This document shows positions 31,399 to 40,796 of a stretch of DNA of 64,000 bases, in pieces. Made by a program: the position numbers and the translations under genes. The stretch comes from an archaeon. GTDB lineage: Archaea; Thermoproteota; Nitrososphaeria; Nitrososphaerales; UBA183. How positions within the stretch are numbered: the stretch's first letter is position 1; each line of letters starts with the position of its first letter. The stretch lies in the NCBI GenBank assembly GCA_021788415.1, contig JAJYKR010000001.1, forward strand, positions 62,001 through 126,000. Reading direction: 5' to 3'. A model generated the notes under the pieces. That model had not been told where the DNA came from. It ran no database searches and worked only from the letters and a program-made list of their open reading frames with translations.

Positions 31399-33246
31399 TT
31401 GAGCGAGTCTGGCGTGGACGATACATTCGAGCAGGTTATCCCAGAAGAGTCAGACGGGAGCAGCGGGCTCCGGGATCCAAAGGCCGCACCGGACCTGCCC
31501 ATCTTCTCGGTGCTCGACTCCATCGACTTCTCGGATCACTTCGTACTCCTTGGGGAGGTGGGGACAGGGAAGAGCACGGTGGTCCCAATCCACGAGTTCG
31601 AGAGGTCGGGGAGGTCACGACAGGTCATCATCAGGGAACCGTCTAGAGCCTCGTGCAACGCGCTGTACTACTCCCTCGAGGCGCTGCACCCGGAGGTCAA
31701 GGGGGACTTGGCGATCATAACGAAGGACACGAAGGTCAACGTAGAGGGGAAGATCAAGATTGTCACCGACGGCGTCCTCATCAGGATGCTGGCTGACCGC
31801 TCTCTCACAGATACCTCCATCTACTTCGACGAAAGCCATCAGATGACCTCCCAACTGGAGCTCTGCATGTCCCTTGCGAAGAAGGGCGAGAAGGAGGCGA
31901 AGAACCTGTTCAGGGTGATGAGCGCCACCATCGACCCAGGGGAGTTCCTGCGCTTCCTCGGGATTTCAAAGCTGCACTCGGTCAGCGGCAGGAGGTACCC
32001 GGTGCGCCTCGAGGTGGAGCTGGTCCGCAGCCTCGACGCCATGTTCGAAACCCTCTCAAGGTACCTGTACGCCCAGCCCAAAGACGAGTCCTGGCTCGTC
32101 TTCCTACCCACGAGGCGGCTGGTCGAGAAGTACGCGGGCAGTTACGGGGGCGTGTACATCCACGGGGGGCTGGAGGGGTCCGAAGTGAACAAGATCCAGC
32201 GGAGGGCGGAGCGCGACAGGAACCTGAGGATCTTCGCCACCAATGTCATCGCCTCGTCCGTCAACATCTACGTGGACAACGCGCTGATATTCAACGACAT
32301 CATCAGCAGCAAAGACAACCTGGGCCGGAAGACCCTCAAATACGGCAAGCTGGACAACAACTCGCTCCTCCAGATGATGGGGAGGATCGGCCGGTTCAAG
32401 CCAGGCCGGGCGGTCATTCTCACCAGCACCCCCGTCCCGAAGAGAATCGACCCGGCGCCTGTCCACAAGGACCTTGAAACCGAGACCCCGTTCGACCTGG
32501 TCCTCCTGATGTCCAAGTACGGCCTCGGCCTCTCCAGCCTGGAGTTCATGTCGAGGGTGAACCACAAGGAGGTGGGGTTCGCCGAGGATTGGCTGGCAGA
32601 CATCGGGGCGATAAGGCTCAGCCCGCGCGGCATCACCAGGAAGGGCCTGCTGATGAGCGAAATCCCCTACGACCCTGACTTCGCGCACCTGATCTCGGAC
32701 GCCCTCATCTCGAACGACTACGAGATGGCGGGGTTCTTTCTGGCTTGCGGGGCCTTCGGCGACTCGCTCAACCACGCCTACAGGGTCGACTACGAACACT
32801 CTGCCCGACAGTTCCTCTACAGGATGGACCGATCCAACGAGCTCAACATCAAGGCGCATCTCTTGAAGCGATACTCAGAAGACGCTGACGGCTCATTCAA
32901 GGAGAGGATGACTGTCAACGGCATCTTCCCCCGCTTTGTGGAGGAGGCTTGGAAGAACTATGGGGCCGCAAGAGACTCTCTCAACGACCTGCTCATCGCC
33001 TCGAAGAAAGACCCGATTCCGCCTGATGTCATCGCGGACCCGGACCCGGCCTTCCTCGAGTCCTATCTGTCGGACTCCCTTTCCTTCGAGAGGTACGACT
33101 TCAGCGAGAAGGGTGGATACGACCTTAGGAACCTCATCATCGAAGACAGGTTCTACGCCCGAGGGGTGACTGTCAACTTCCGGAAGATACTCTTCGACGT
33201 GGTCGCACTGGGCCCCAGAAGGAAGCACCGCCTCAGGGGCAGGTAG
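31399..33246 (+). CDS. DEAH/HrpA-type superfamily 2 helicase (DESH variant)
   Basis: A 615-residue protein with the SF2 motifs in order: Walker A GEVGTGKSTVVP (near residue 52), motif Ia IREPSRASC, Walker B IYFDESHQM (DESH in place of DEAH, near residue 139), motif III VMSATID, and motif VI LQMMGRIGRFKPGR (near residue 318). The spacing fits NS3/DEAH helicases, which move along RNA or DNA 3-prime to 5-prime. The C-terminal 250 residues match no domain I recognise and lack a clear HA2/OB pattern. TTG start at 31399. It stands alone, not in an operon. Confidence 0.85.
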   Translation: MSESGVDDTFEQVIPEESDGSSGLRDPKAAPDLPIFSVLDSIDFSDHFVLLGEVGTGKSTVVPIHEFERSGRSRQVIIREPSRASCNALYYSLEALHPEVKGDLAIITKDTKVNVEGKIKIVTDGVLIRMLADRSLTDTSIYFDESHQMTSQLELCMSLAKKGEKEAKNLFRVMSATIDPGEFLRFLGISKLHSVSGRRYPVRLEVELVRSLDAMFETLSRYLYAQPKDESWLVFLPTRRLVEKYAGSYGGVYIHGGLEGSEVNKIQRRAERDRNLRIFATNVIASSVNIYVDNALIFNDIISSKDNLGRKTLKYGKLDNNSLLQMMGRIGRFKPGRAVILTSTPVPKRIDPAPVHKDLETETPFDLVLLMSKYGLGLSSLEFMSRVNHKEVGFAEDWLADIGAIRLSPRGITRKGLLMSEIPYDPDFAHLISDALISNDYEMAGFFLACGAFGDSLNHAYRVDYEHSARQFLYRMDRSNELNIKAHLLKRYSEDADGSFKERMTVNGIFPRFVEEAWKNYGAARDSLNDLLIASKKDPIPPDVIADPDPAFLESYLSDSLSFERYDFSEKGGYDLRNLIIEDRFYARGVTVNFRKILFDVVALGPRRKHRLRGR

Positions 33247-33403
33247 CCCGGGCGTCCGTCTAGACGGGTCCAAGGGGCTCCCTCATCGGGTCGCCTTCGT
33301 CTTCGTCCAGCCGGCCGGGCAGGGGGCCGCCCCACGAAGCGCGTTCCGTCCCTCAAGGAGGGCCCGGATGCGCGTCAAGCGCAAGCAACTGAACGCCAGA
33401 GAC

Positions 33404-33411
33404 AGTTATAT
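33404..33411 (+). promoter_or_regulatory. TATA box of the M19 dipeptidase gene
   Basis: AGTTATATC lies about 24-31 nt before the ATG at 33435, implying a leaderless transcript and fixing that start. Confidence 0.55.
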
Positions 33412-33434
33412 CGGCTGGCAAATCCGTTGGAGCC

Positions 33435-34427
33435 ATGGTAGTGGATCTTCACGAAGACATCGGCTACTACTATCTGATGGGCGGAGCAACCCCATTCTCC
33501 GAAGATGCGCCGGGCCGCCAGGCGGACATTCCAAAGTACAAGAAGGCTGACATGACCCTTGTCCTGGGCTCCGTATTCCCGCTCCTCGGGAGCCTCAACC
33601 TGAGGAAGATAGCCGCGATGGAGGAGATGTACGGGCACTGGTCCTCCTCTTCCGCCCTCGTGTCCCCCCGCGACGTCGCCATCGAGCTAATCAAGATATA
33701 CTACGCCCTTGAGAAGATGCACCCGAAGGACCTCAAGATAGTCAGGACCAGGGAGGACATCGAGTCGCTCGGAAATCGGGTCGGAATCGTCCTCCACATC
33801 GAGGGGTGCGAAGCGCTCGGGGAGCCCGAAGATCTCGAAGTCTTCTTCAACCTCGGGGTCCGCTCCATCGGGCTGACCTGGAACTACGACAATAAGTTCG
33901 CGGCCTCGTGCCTCTCGTCCAAGGACTACGGGCTCACCGGCGAAGGCGAAGCTCTGGTCGCGCTTGCGGACAAGCTGGGCGTGATGCTCGATCTTTCGCA
34001 CGCTTCGCCGAGGACGTCGTCCGACGTGCTGAATGCAGCCGCCCTCTCCCCCTTCTTCAGCCACTCTGACTCGGCAGCCGTGCAGTCCAATCGGAGGAAC
34101 ATTTCGGACGACCTGATACGCGAGACCGGGAGGAGGGGGGGGATTGTGGGCCTCACTTTCATCCGGAGCTGCATAGGCCGCCCATTTACCGCCGCCCGGC
34201 TCGTGGACCATGCCAAGCGCTTCGTCAGGCTCGGCGGCCCTGCCGCGCCAGCCCTGGGGACCGACTTCCTGGGCATGTCGAGCGCCCCCGAGGGGATGGG
34301 CGACATATCCAGGGTGGGGAAGTTCAGGAAAGCCCTGGTCGGAGCAGGCGTGCCTACAGACCAGGCTGATGGGATCATGCACGGCAATGCCTACAGGTTT
34401 ATCCTCGAGCGCTCGTCTCGCTGGTGA
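33435..34427 (+). CDS. Membrane-dipeptidase-like metallopeptidase (M19)
   Basis: A 330-residue TIM-barrel hydrolase. Metal and substrate motifs are visible: VVDLHEDIG (His and Asp at the N-terminus), VLHIEGCEAL with the bridging Glu, LTWNYDNKFA, MLDLSHASP, FFSHSD and LGTDFLGM. M19 enzymes cleave dipeptides or related amide bonds using two zinc ions. No signal peptide, so it is cytoplasmic. Its TGA overlaps a GTG that begins the next open frame, although the downstream gene probably starts later, at 34475, from its own TATA-like box. Confidence 0.9.
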   Translation: MVVDLHEDIGYYYLMGGATPFSEDAPGRQADIPKYKKADMTLVLGSVFPLLGSLNLRKIAAMEEMYGHWSSSSALVSPRDVAIELIKIYYALEKMHPKDLKIVRTREDIESLGNRVGIVLHIEGCEALGEPEDLEVFFNLGVRSIGLTWNYDNKFAASCLSSKDYGLTGEGEALVALADKLGVMLDLSHASPRTSSDVLNAAALSPFFSHSDSAAVQSNRRNISDDLIRETGRRGGIVGLTFIRSCIGRPFTAARLVDHAKRFVRLGGPAAPALGTDFLGMSSAPEGMGDISRVGKFRKALVGAGVPTDQADGIMHGNAYRFILERSSRW

Positions 34428-34474
34428 AGCGCGACCGCGGCACCTCTTTTAACCTGAGGCCTCTGGCATCTCCC

Positions 34475-35866
34475 GTGGTAGCTTTCGACGCCAGAAGGTT
34501 CGACGACCTAGTCTTCGCGAAGATGAGCGAGACCAAGATTCCCAGCATGTCCGCGGCCGTGGTGGAGGACGGGAGGGTAGTGCACGCCAGGGGGTTCGGG
34601 TGGAAAGACGCGGCAGGCGCCACCCCGGCGACCCCGCAGACCCTCTACGGCATAGGCTCAGTCACAAAGTCGTTCGTCGCCCTCGCCGTCGGCAAGCTCG
34701 TCGAGTCAGGCAAGGTGAGCTTCCACGACCCGGTCACCAAGTTCATCCCGCTCAAACAAAGGGCCTTCGAAGGAGTCGAGGTCCACCACCTGCTCTCCCA
34801 CACAAGCGGGATCCCGGGATTAGGCTCCCTGGAGGTCATCCTGTTCAGCGCGTTCAGGGAGTACCACCACTGGCTCCCCATAGCCAGCCTCGACGACATG
34901 GCCTCGTTCCTGGACGGCGTCGACGGCTGGGTCGTGTCTAGGCCCGGGGAGAAGGTGCACTACCTCAACGAGGGGTTCGTCCTCCTTGGCGAGATAGTCT
35001 CGAAGGCCAGCGGCCGCCACTGGTTCGACTACCTCAGGTCCGAAATCCTGGCGCCGCTGGAAATGAAGAGGACCTTCCTCCACAAGTCGGACATCTCGGC
35101 AGACATCGATGTAGCCACCCCCTACGCCATAAGAGGCGCGAAGATGACGCCCACCCCTGTCCCCTACGGGAGCGACGCGGCAGGGGGGATCATGAGCTGC
35201 GCCGCCGACCTTTCGAACTACGTGTCCATGCTAATCAACGGGGGCGAGTTCAGGGGGAAGAGGGTGGTCTCCATGGACACCCTCTCGAAGATGGAGGCGC
35301 CCTACGCGAAGTGGCCCATCGAAAACTATGGGGGGGACTCCTATGGCTACGGGTTCCAGGTGATCCCAGACTTCCACGGGCACAAGGTCGTCCGACACGG
35401 GGGCTCGTTGGACGTCTACACCTCAGACATGGAGTATGTCCGGGACATCGGGTCAGGAGTCGTCCTCCTGTCGAACGGCACCGGCTACAGCATGGGTCTT
35501 CTTGGGATGTCCGCGGTGTCCCTACTACTAGGGGTCGACCCGGGCGAGCTTAGGGCAGTCAAGCTGGAAGGGCTGCTCAAGAAGCTGGAGGGGCAGTACA
35601 GGACATACAAGGACACGCTCGTAGCCGAGGTGAAGAGGGTCGGGAGCTTCCTCATGCTTTCGGGGGAGGACATAGGCAACAACATCATACTGGTCCCGGA
35701 GGGCGAAGAGGGGGACGAGGCGCGGTTCTTCACCCTCGAAGGGGCCGCGAGGATGGAGGTAGTCTTCAAGCTCGACCAGCACGGTGTGGAGCTATTCTTC
35801 GAGAGGTACAGGTACCGGAGGTCTGGTCCCGTGGCGCCGCGCGCTGAGACCACGTGGCCGAGCTGA
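34475..35866 (+). CDS. Serine hydrolase of the class C beta-lactamase/DD-peptidase family
   Basis: About 463 residues. The catalytic SxxK is in GIGSVTKSFVA, the Tyr-x-Asn element is HYLNEGF, and the third motif is RHGGSLD. The C-terminal 130 residues form an extra beta domain, as in many Pab87/EstB-like serine hydrolases. Likely a peptidase or esterase. GTG at 34475 lies about 27 nt after CTTTTAACC (34446-34454). The alternative GTG at 34424 overlaps the upstream stop and would add 17 unconserved residues. With the preceding M19 enzyme it suggests peptide breakdown. Confidence 0.88.
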   Translation: MVAFDARRFDDLVFAKMSETKIPSMSAAVVEDGRVVHARGFGWKDAAGATPATPQTLYGIGSVTKSFVALAVGKLVESGKVSFHDPVTKFIPLKQRAFEGVEVHHLLSHTSGIPGLGSLEVILFSAFREYHHWLPIASLDDMASFLDGVDGWVVSRPGEKVHYLNEGFVLLGEIVSKASGRHWFDYLRSEILAPLEMKRTFLHKSDISADIDVATPYAIRGAKMTPTPVPYGSDAAGGIMSCAADLSNYVSMLINGGEFRGKRVVSMDTLSKMEAPYAKWPIENYGGDSYGYGFQVIPDFHGHKVVRHGGSLDVYTSDMEYVRDIGSGVVLLSNGTGYSMGLLGMSAVSLLLGVDPGELRAVKLEGLLKKLEGQYRTYKDTLVAEVKRVGSFLMLSGEDIGNNIILVPEGEEGDEARFFTLEGAARMEVVFKLDQHGVELFFERYRYRRSGPVAPRAETTWPS

Positions 35867-35870
35867 TGGC

Positions 35871-36728
35871 ATGGCAAAGGTCGTGGTCACCGGGGGGAGC
35901 GGGAAGGCGGGCAGGGCCTGCATAAGGGACCTCAAGGCGCATGGGTACGAAGCCTTCAGTGTGGACAGGACGAGGCCGGCCGAAGAGCTCTGCCCCTCCA
36001 TACAGGCCGACCTCGCTGACTACGGCCAGGCCCTGGACGCCCTCGCTGCGGTTGAGCGTGGCCCCCACGGGGTGGAGGGCGTGGTGCACCTGGCTGCCAT
36101 CCCTGACTCCAGGCTGTTCACCAACTCCGTGACCTTCGAGAACAACGTGATGAGCACCTACAACGTGTTCGAGGCCTCGGCCAGGCTCGGAATCAAGAAC
36201 CTGGTGTGGGCATCCAGTGAGACAGTCCTGGGCCTCCCATTCGATGTCCCGCCTCCCTATGTGCCTGTGGACGAGGAGTACGCCGGGAGGCCCGAGAGCG
36301 CCTACTCGCTGAGCAAGATTGTGGGCGAAAGAATCGCCGAGCAGTACTGCAGGTGGGACCCTGAGCTGAAGATAGTGGGCCTCCGCTTCTCGAACATAAT
36401 CGAGCCCGGGGACTACGAGCTCTTCAGGGACTTCCAGGGCGACCCGGCGCTCCGCAAGTGGAACCTCTGGGGGTACATCGACGTCAGGGATGCCGCCCAG
36501 GCGGTACGCAGGGCCCTCGAGGCGAAAATCCGGGGCGCGGAAGTTTTCATAATCGCAAACGCTGACACGGTGATGACTTCTGGCGACGATGAACTGCTGG
36601 GCAAGGTCTTCCCCAACGTCCCCAGGAAGAAGAGGCTTGAGGGGAACGAGACCCTCCTCTCGATCGAGAAGGCGAGGAGGGTGCTTGGTTTCGTTCCCGA
36701 ACACAGCTGGCGGGACACTGCGGGCTAA
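35871..36728 (+). CDS. NAD-dependent epimerase/dehydratase (extended SDR)
   Basis: A 285-residue Rossmann protein. The nucleotide-binding TGGSGKAGRACI is at the N-terminus, GVVHLAAIPDS near residue 76, the catalytic Ser region is LVWASSETVLG, and the active-site YSLSK is near residue 143. The C-terminal part (NLWGYIDVRDAAQAVRRALE) is typical of sugar-nucleotide epimerases and uronate dehydrogenases. Substrate unknown. ATG at 35871 is four bases after the serine hydrolase stop, so the two may be co-transcribed. Confidence 0.88.
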   Translation: MAKVVVTGGSGKAGRACIRDLKAHGYEAFSVDRTRPAEELCPSIQADLADYGQALDALAAVERGPHGVEGVVHLAAIPDSRLFTNSVTFENNVMSTYNVFEASARLGIKNLVWASSETVLGLPFDVPPPYVPVDEEYAGRPESAYSLSKIVGERIAEQYCRWDPELKIVGLRFSNIIEPGDYELFRDFQGDPALRKWNLWGYIDVRDAAQAVRRALEAKIRGAEVFIIANADTVMTSGDDELLGKVFPNVPRKKRLEGNETLLSIEKARRVLGFVPEHSWRDTAG

Positions 36729-36829
36729 GCCGGTCGGGGGATTCGCGCCAGGCCCAGTGCTCTTCGTAGTGCACAAGCGCAGGGACGCATGCCGCCAAGG
36801 GACCTCTCTGAGAGCGCAACTACCTGTAG

Positions 36830-36840
36830 GATTTTTTAAC
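36830..36840 (+). promoter_or_regulatory. TATA box of the radical SAM gene
   Basis: GATTTTTTAAC lies about 30-40 nt before the ATG at 36870, implying a leader of only a few nucleotides. Confidence 0.5.
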
Positions 36841-36869
36841 CACCGTCACCACTTTCCTGATGTGCGGAT

Positions 36870-38546
36870 ATGGCCCGGATCGTACTTGTGTCGGACACGA
36901 CCCTCTCTCGCACCTACAGAAGCGTCCCCCTGCTCGACTTCCTAGCCAGCGCGCCCACTGACGCCCTCCCTGGTGCCATCTACTCCTTCCTGAAGGGTCC
37001 GCCTCCGCCGGACACGGAAGGGAGGGCGGCGCTCGCCCCCTATGCCATCAGGAAACTGGAGGCCGCCCTGCTCAGGGACTCCGCCAGGGATGAAGTGGTC
37101 GTAGCCCACGAGGACCACATCTCCAAGTTCGTCGATGATGACACCGAAGTGATCGGCGTCTCGACCATGGACCCGCTCGGCCTGGGGCCGCTGACCATGT
37201 CATACGCCGTGTTCTTCGAGACGAGGGCGTCCGCCTACGTACAGAGGGAGTTCGAGTCCCTCCTCGGCAGGATCAACAAGGCGCGGGCTGGAAAGAAGGC
37301 GAAGCTCCTAGTAGGGGGCCCAGGGGTGTGGGAGCTTACCGTCCGCCCCGAGGAGCTCGAAAGGAACAAGATCGACTTCGCCTTCCAGGGAGAGGCAGAC
37401 GACATCGCCGGCGACCTGTTCCGGTACGTCTCGGACGACTCTGGCGAGAAGACCGGGTTCTTCAGGGGGTATCAGACATTCAACGCGGACTTCAGGAAGG
37501 AGTGGGAGCCGAACCCCAAGTTCATCAGTCGCTATCAGTTCTCGAGGCAGTTCCCGACCCTGGAAGGGATACCTGACATCGTCAACCCCTCGGTGAAGGG
37601 GATGGTGGAGGTCATGCGCGGGTGCGGGATAGGCTGCGACTTCTGCGAGGTCACCCTCAGGCCGCTCAGATACTACACCCCCGAAAGGGTGCGGCGGGAG
37701 CTCGAGGTGAACGTCCGCTCCGGACAGCACAACGCCTGGCTCCACACCGACGAGTTTTTCGCATACCAGCACGGACGGAACTACGTCCCCAACGAAGACG
37801 CACTCATCGACCTGATGAAGGGGGTCATGGGCACGCCGGGGATCACCCACTCCAATCCCACCCACGGCAGGATCTCGATCCCTGCCGCCTACCCGGACTT
37901 GATGCGGAAGGTCTCCTCGATCATGAGAGCGGGGCCCAACAACTGGATCGGCTTGCAGGTGGGCATCGAGACGGGGAGCGACCGCCTCGCCGCAGAGCAC
38001 ATGCCCAACAAGACTCTCCCTCTCAAAGTCGGCCCCGACGGGTCATGGTCCGACATCGTCTGGCGAGGCACCTATGTCATGAACAAGAACTACTGGAGGC
38101 CAGCCTTCACTGTCCAGGTGGGGCAGGCCGGAGAGACGCCAGAAGACAACTGGGATACTGTGGCCCTGATCAATAGGATGAGCAATTCGACCCTCGAGAC
38201 CGGCCTCCCCTTCGAGTTCACGGTGACGCCGATGCAACACGTCCCCCTCGGTCTCCTCAAGAGCAGGGACTTCACTTCGCTCAAGCTGGACCAGTCGCAG
38301 CTGGCGGTGTACTTCGCATCCTACAGGCACCTGGCGAAGATAGCCGTCAGGGACGCGACACGAGCCTCCGGCGATGCGAATCCGGTTTCGAGGTATGCCA
38401 CGGGGGCCATGATCGGTCTGGGGGGCTGGGTGATGTTCCATCAGGTGAAGGCCATCTGCAAGAAGGGCGGCCTGGACCTCGAGAAGGCCGCGACACACGG
38501 TCTCTCGGAGCGACGCTCCACCCCCTCCCTCCTGGTCACCCGCTGA
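36870..38546 (+). CDS. Radical SAM protein, B12-binding-like type
   Basis: A 558-residue enzyme. The N-terminal 200 residues resemble a cobalamin-binding Rossmann region (VIGVSTMDPLGLGPLTM, then AKLLVGGPGVWEL and IDFAFQGEADDIA). The radical SAM core begins at MRGCGIGCDFCEVTLRPLRY with the CxxxCxxC cluster motif near residue 252, and LQVGIETGSDRLAAEHMPNK lies further on. The overall plan resembles the archaeal B12-type radical SAM enzymes that include the GDGT ring synthases. I cannot confirm that assignment, and GGPP synthase and a GGR in the window are only loose support. Confidence 0.82.
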   Translation: MARIVLVSDTTLSRTYRSVPLLDFLASAPTDALPGAIYSFLKGPPPPDTEGRAALAPYAIRKLEAALLRDSARDEVVVAHEDHISKFVDDDTEVIGVSTMDPLGLGPLTMSYAVFFETRASAYVQREFESLLGRINKARAGKKAKLLVGGPGVWELTVRPEELERNKIDFAFQGEADDIAGDLFRYVSDDSGEKTGFFRGYQTFNADFRKEWEPNPKFISRYQFSRQFPTLEGIPDIVNPSVKGMVEVMRGCGIGCDFCEVTLRPLRYYTPERVRRELEVNVRSGQHNAWLHTDEFFAYQHGRNYVPNEDALIDLMKGVMGTPGITHSNPTHGRISIPAAYPDLMRKVSSIMRAGPNNWIGLQVGIETGSDRLAAEHMPNKTLPLKVGPDGSWSDIVWRGTYVMNKNYWRPAFTVQVGQAGETPEDNWDTVALINRMSNSTLETGLPFEFTVTPMQHVPLGLLKSRDFTSLKLDQSQLAVYFASYRHLAKIAVRDATRASGDANPVSRYATGAMIGLGGWVMFHQVKAICKKGGLDLEKAATHGLSERRSTPSLLVTR

Positions 38547-38623
38547 CGACGAGCGCCCGGAGCCGACGGCCTGCCGCGATGGGTCGAGCTTGCTTCGACA
38601 TTTGAATAACTTCACTTCGTTGT

Positions 38624-38639
38624 GACCAACGGTTTTAAG
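38624..38639 (+). promoter_or_regulatory. Promoter of the HPr-kinase-like gene with a repeated 11-mer
   Basis: GACCAACGGTT (38624-38634) runs into the TATA-like GGTTTTAAG, which is about 27-34 nt before the TTG at 38666. The same 11-mer occurs at 52427-52437 next to the ArsR-type regulator. Confidence 0.5.
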
Positions 38640-38665
38640 CGCTCGGAATCGGCGCCGAATCGGAC

Positions 38666-39859
38666 TTGACCACAGAAACACTGAACACCTACTCGACGAA
38701 GTCGCGGGCAAGGGTCAACGGAGACAAGAAGACTCCAGCCTCAGAATTCCAGCGCCTCCTCGTCATGGCTCGGCCTGCCCTCTCAGGGCCTGGCGTGCGC
38801 TCCCTGAAGGCGAACCTGAACGGCATCATCATCGAGCTCGAGACTAACAGTCCGCACCAAGCGGAGTTCTGGGCGAACAACTGGACTCAGGCTGACGCAG
38901 GGGCGGCCCCGAGGGCTAGGATCTATTCGGCGATTGGGGTCGAGGGACTCGAGCCCTCCGCCTACTACTGTCCTGAACTGCGTACGGCTCTGTTCGTGAA
39001 CACCGAGTACTACGGCCAGTGCAAGTCTTGGGCCCTCGGAATCGCCGCGGCCATACTCGAGCGCGAGTCAAACACGCTTTCGATCCATGGCGCAACTGCT
39101 CTCTACAGGGGCAAGGGGGTGGTCATAGTCGCACCCACCGGGACCGGGAAGACGACCCAGTCCTTCCAGATGTTCACCAGCGAGTACGGAAAGATATGCG
39201 GCGACGACTGGGCCTACGTCCGCTTCCCCAACCCCGTCCCTGACATCCCTTCAACCCCTCTGATCGCCAGGCAGCCCGAGAAGGCCCTCTACATGCGGTC
39301 CGAGTCACAGAAGGAGCAGGAGTGGCTCCGCGCCGTCTTCGACCGGTCCTTGAGCGAAAACATCACCACCAGCAAGGAGGACTGCGAGCTCACCGAAGGG
39401 GCCGCGGGGTGCTCCGTAACCCACCGGAGGTGCGTCTTCAACGACGGCAAGGGGTGGTGCTACTACGCCTTCGGCAACTCTAGGGTTCTGGTCAGGAGGG
39501 AGGGCATCCTCGGACCGGACAAGGTCGTCGATGAGGTCCCAATCAACCTCGTCGTCCTCCTGCGCAGGGACGACCACAGCCCCGCAGAGGTCAGACTGAC
39601 GCCTGACGATGCCATCAGCATACTCCAGAGGGGGGAGTACATGGTACTCCCGGGGGCAGGACCCAAGGAGAAGTGGGGATCGACGTCCTACGAACCATGG
39701 TACAACCCATACCTGCTCGAGCCAGACAGCGAACGGCAGGCCCATTACTTCAGACTCATGTTCGAGAAGTGGAAGATCCCATGCATAATACTGAACACAG
39801 GGGTTGAAGGGATAGATGCGAGCCACGAGAGGATTGTAGCCGCCCTTGAGGGCCGGTAG
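38666..39859 (+). CDS. HPr kinase/PEPCK-fold ATP-binding protein
   Basis: A 397-residue protein with a P-loop, VVIVAPTGTGKTTQSFQMFT (near residue 152), followed by KICGDDWAYVRF, in the order typical of HprK-like and small PEP-carboxykinase-like proteins. A C-terminal VVLLRRDDHSPAEVRLTP also fits that fold. It probably binds ATP and phosphorylates a protein or small molecule; neither the substrate nor a partner PTS gene is visible. TTG at 38666 is supported by the TATA-like GGTTTTAAG upstream. Confidence 0.75.
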   Translation: MTTETLNTYSTKSRARVNGDKKTPASEFQRLLVMARPALSGPGVRSLKANLNGIIIELETNSPHQAEFWANNWTQADAGAAPRARIYSAIGVEGLEPSAYYCPELRTALFVNTEYYGQCKSWALGIAAAILERESNTLSIHGATALYRGKGVVIVAPTGTGKTTQSFQMFTSEYGKICGDDWAYVRFPNPVPDIPSTPLIARQPEKALYMRSESQKEQEWLRAVFDRSLSENITTSKEDCELTEGAAGCSVTHRRCVFNDGKGWCYYAFGNSRVLVRREGILGPDKVVDEVPINLVVLLRRDDHSPAEVRLTPDDAISILQRGEYMVLPGAGPKEKWGSTSYEPWYNPYLLEPDSERQAHYFRLMFEKWKIPCIILNTGVEGIDASHERIVAALEGR

Positions 39860-39929
39860 CCTGCCCTCATGTCACCTTTTGTGACCGAGAAAAACGCGTA
39901 ACTACCTTCGCAAAAGGGGAGGAGCAAGC

Positions 39930-40766
39930 TTGCTTGTCCTAGAACTCATGGTCATATTATTCCTGGCTTCTATCGTCGCCGGGGTCATCGGCTCCCTCGT
40001 GGGGCTCGGAGGGGGCGTCGTCGTCATCCCAATGCTGACCATCGGGCTGGGAGTGAACATCCACTACGCGATAGGCGCGAGCATCGTGTCTGTGATAGCG
40101 ACCTCCAGCGGCGCCGCGGCTACCTACGTCAAGGACAAAATGACCAACCTGAGGGTCGGGATGTTCCTCGAGCTGGGGACGACGGCGGGGGCCATCACAG
40201 GCGCGCTGATCGCCACCTACGTAAACTCCGTCGCCCTTGAGCTCATTTTCGGCGTCATCCTCCTCGTCTCCCTCCTCCCGCTGGTCCGCAAGATTGGCGA
40301 GGACATCCCCGTCCCCCCCGAGCTGACGGGGCTCTCGAAGAAGCTCAAGCTCACAGGCTCATACGTGGAGACGGACGGCTCGACGGTGAACTACAACGCC
40401 ACCCGCCCAGCCGAGGGGCTCGCCGGCATGGTGGTGGCCGGGCTGATTTCTGGGCTCCTGGGCATAGGGAGTGGGACATTCAAGGTCCTCTCCATGGATC
40501 TGGCGATGAAGCTCCCCATGAAGGTGTCGACCACGACCTCTAACTTCATGATCGGAGTCACCGCTGCCGCCAGCGCCGGGATTTACTTCGTCAGGGGAGA
40601 CGTCAACCCGATCATAGTGGCGCCCGTCGCCATTGGGATACTCATCGGCGCCTCCATGGGGGCCCGGGTGCTCACCAGGGCAAGGAACCCGACCGTCAGG
40701 AAGATATTCGCCCTAGTCCTCGCCATAGCGGGGCTGGAGATGGTGTTGAGGGCCCTTGGCATCTGA
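39930..40766 (+). CDS. TauE/SafE family anion exporter
   Basis: A 278-residue membrane protein with about eight helices and the duplicated TauE/SafE plan. The first half has GSLVGLGGGVVVIPMLTIGL and YAIGASIVSVIATSSGAAAT. The second half has AGLISGLLGIGSGTFKVLSM and VSTTTSNFMIGVTAAASAGI. The family moves sulfite, sulfonates or other organic anions. A GGGGAGGAG Shine-Dalgarno-like stretch at 39915-39924 supports the TTG at 39930. It is followed by a DUF1634 gene, a known partner pairing. Confidence 0.92.
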   Translation: MLVLELMVILFLASIVAGVIGSLVGLGGGVVVIPMLTIGLGVNIHYAIGASIVSVIATSSGAAATYVKDKMTNLRVGMFLELGTTAGAITGALIATYVNSVALELIFGVILLVSLLPLVRKIGEDIPVPPELTGLSKKLKLTGSYVETDGSTVNYNATRPAEGLAGMVVAGLISGLLGIGSGTFKVLSMDLAMKLPMKVSTTTSNFMIGVTAAASAGIYFVRGDVNPIIVAPVAIGILIGASMGARVLTRARNPTVRKIFALVLAIAGLEMVLRALGI

Positions 40767-40796
40767 GCTGCTCGGTGCCCCGCGGAGGGTGCGGCC

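Noticed and set aside
35784..35870. Upstream extension of the SDR gene
   Set aside because: Overlaps the 3-prime end of the serine hydrolase and adds low-complexity residues before the Rossmann start.
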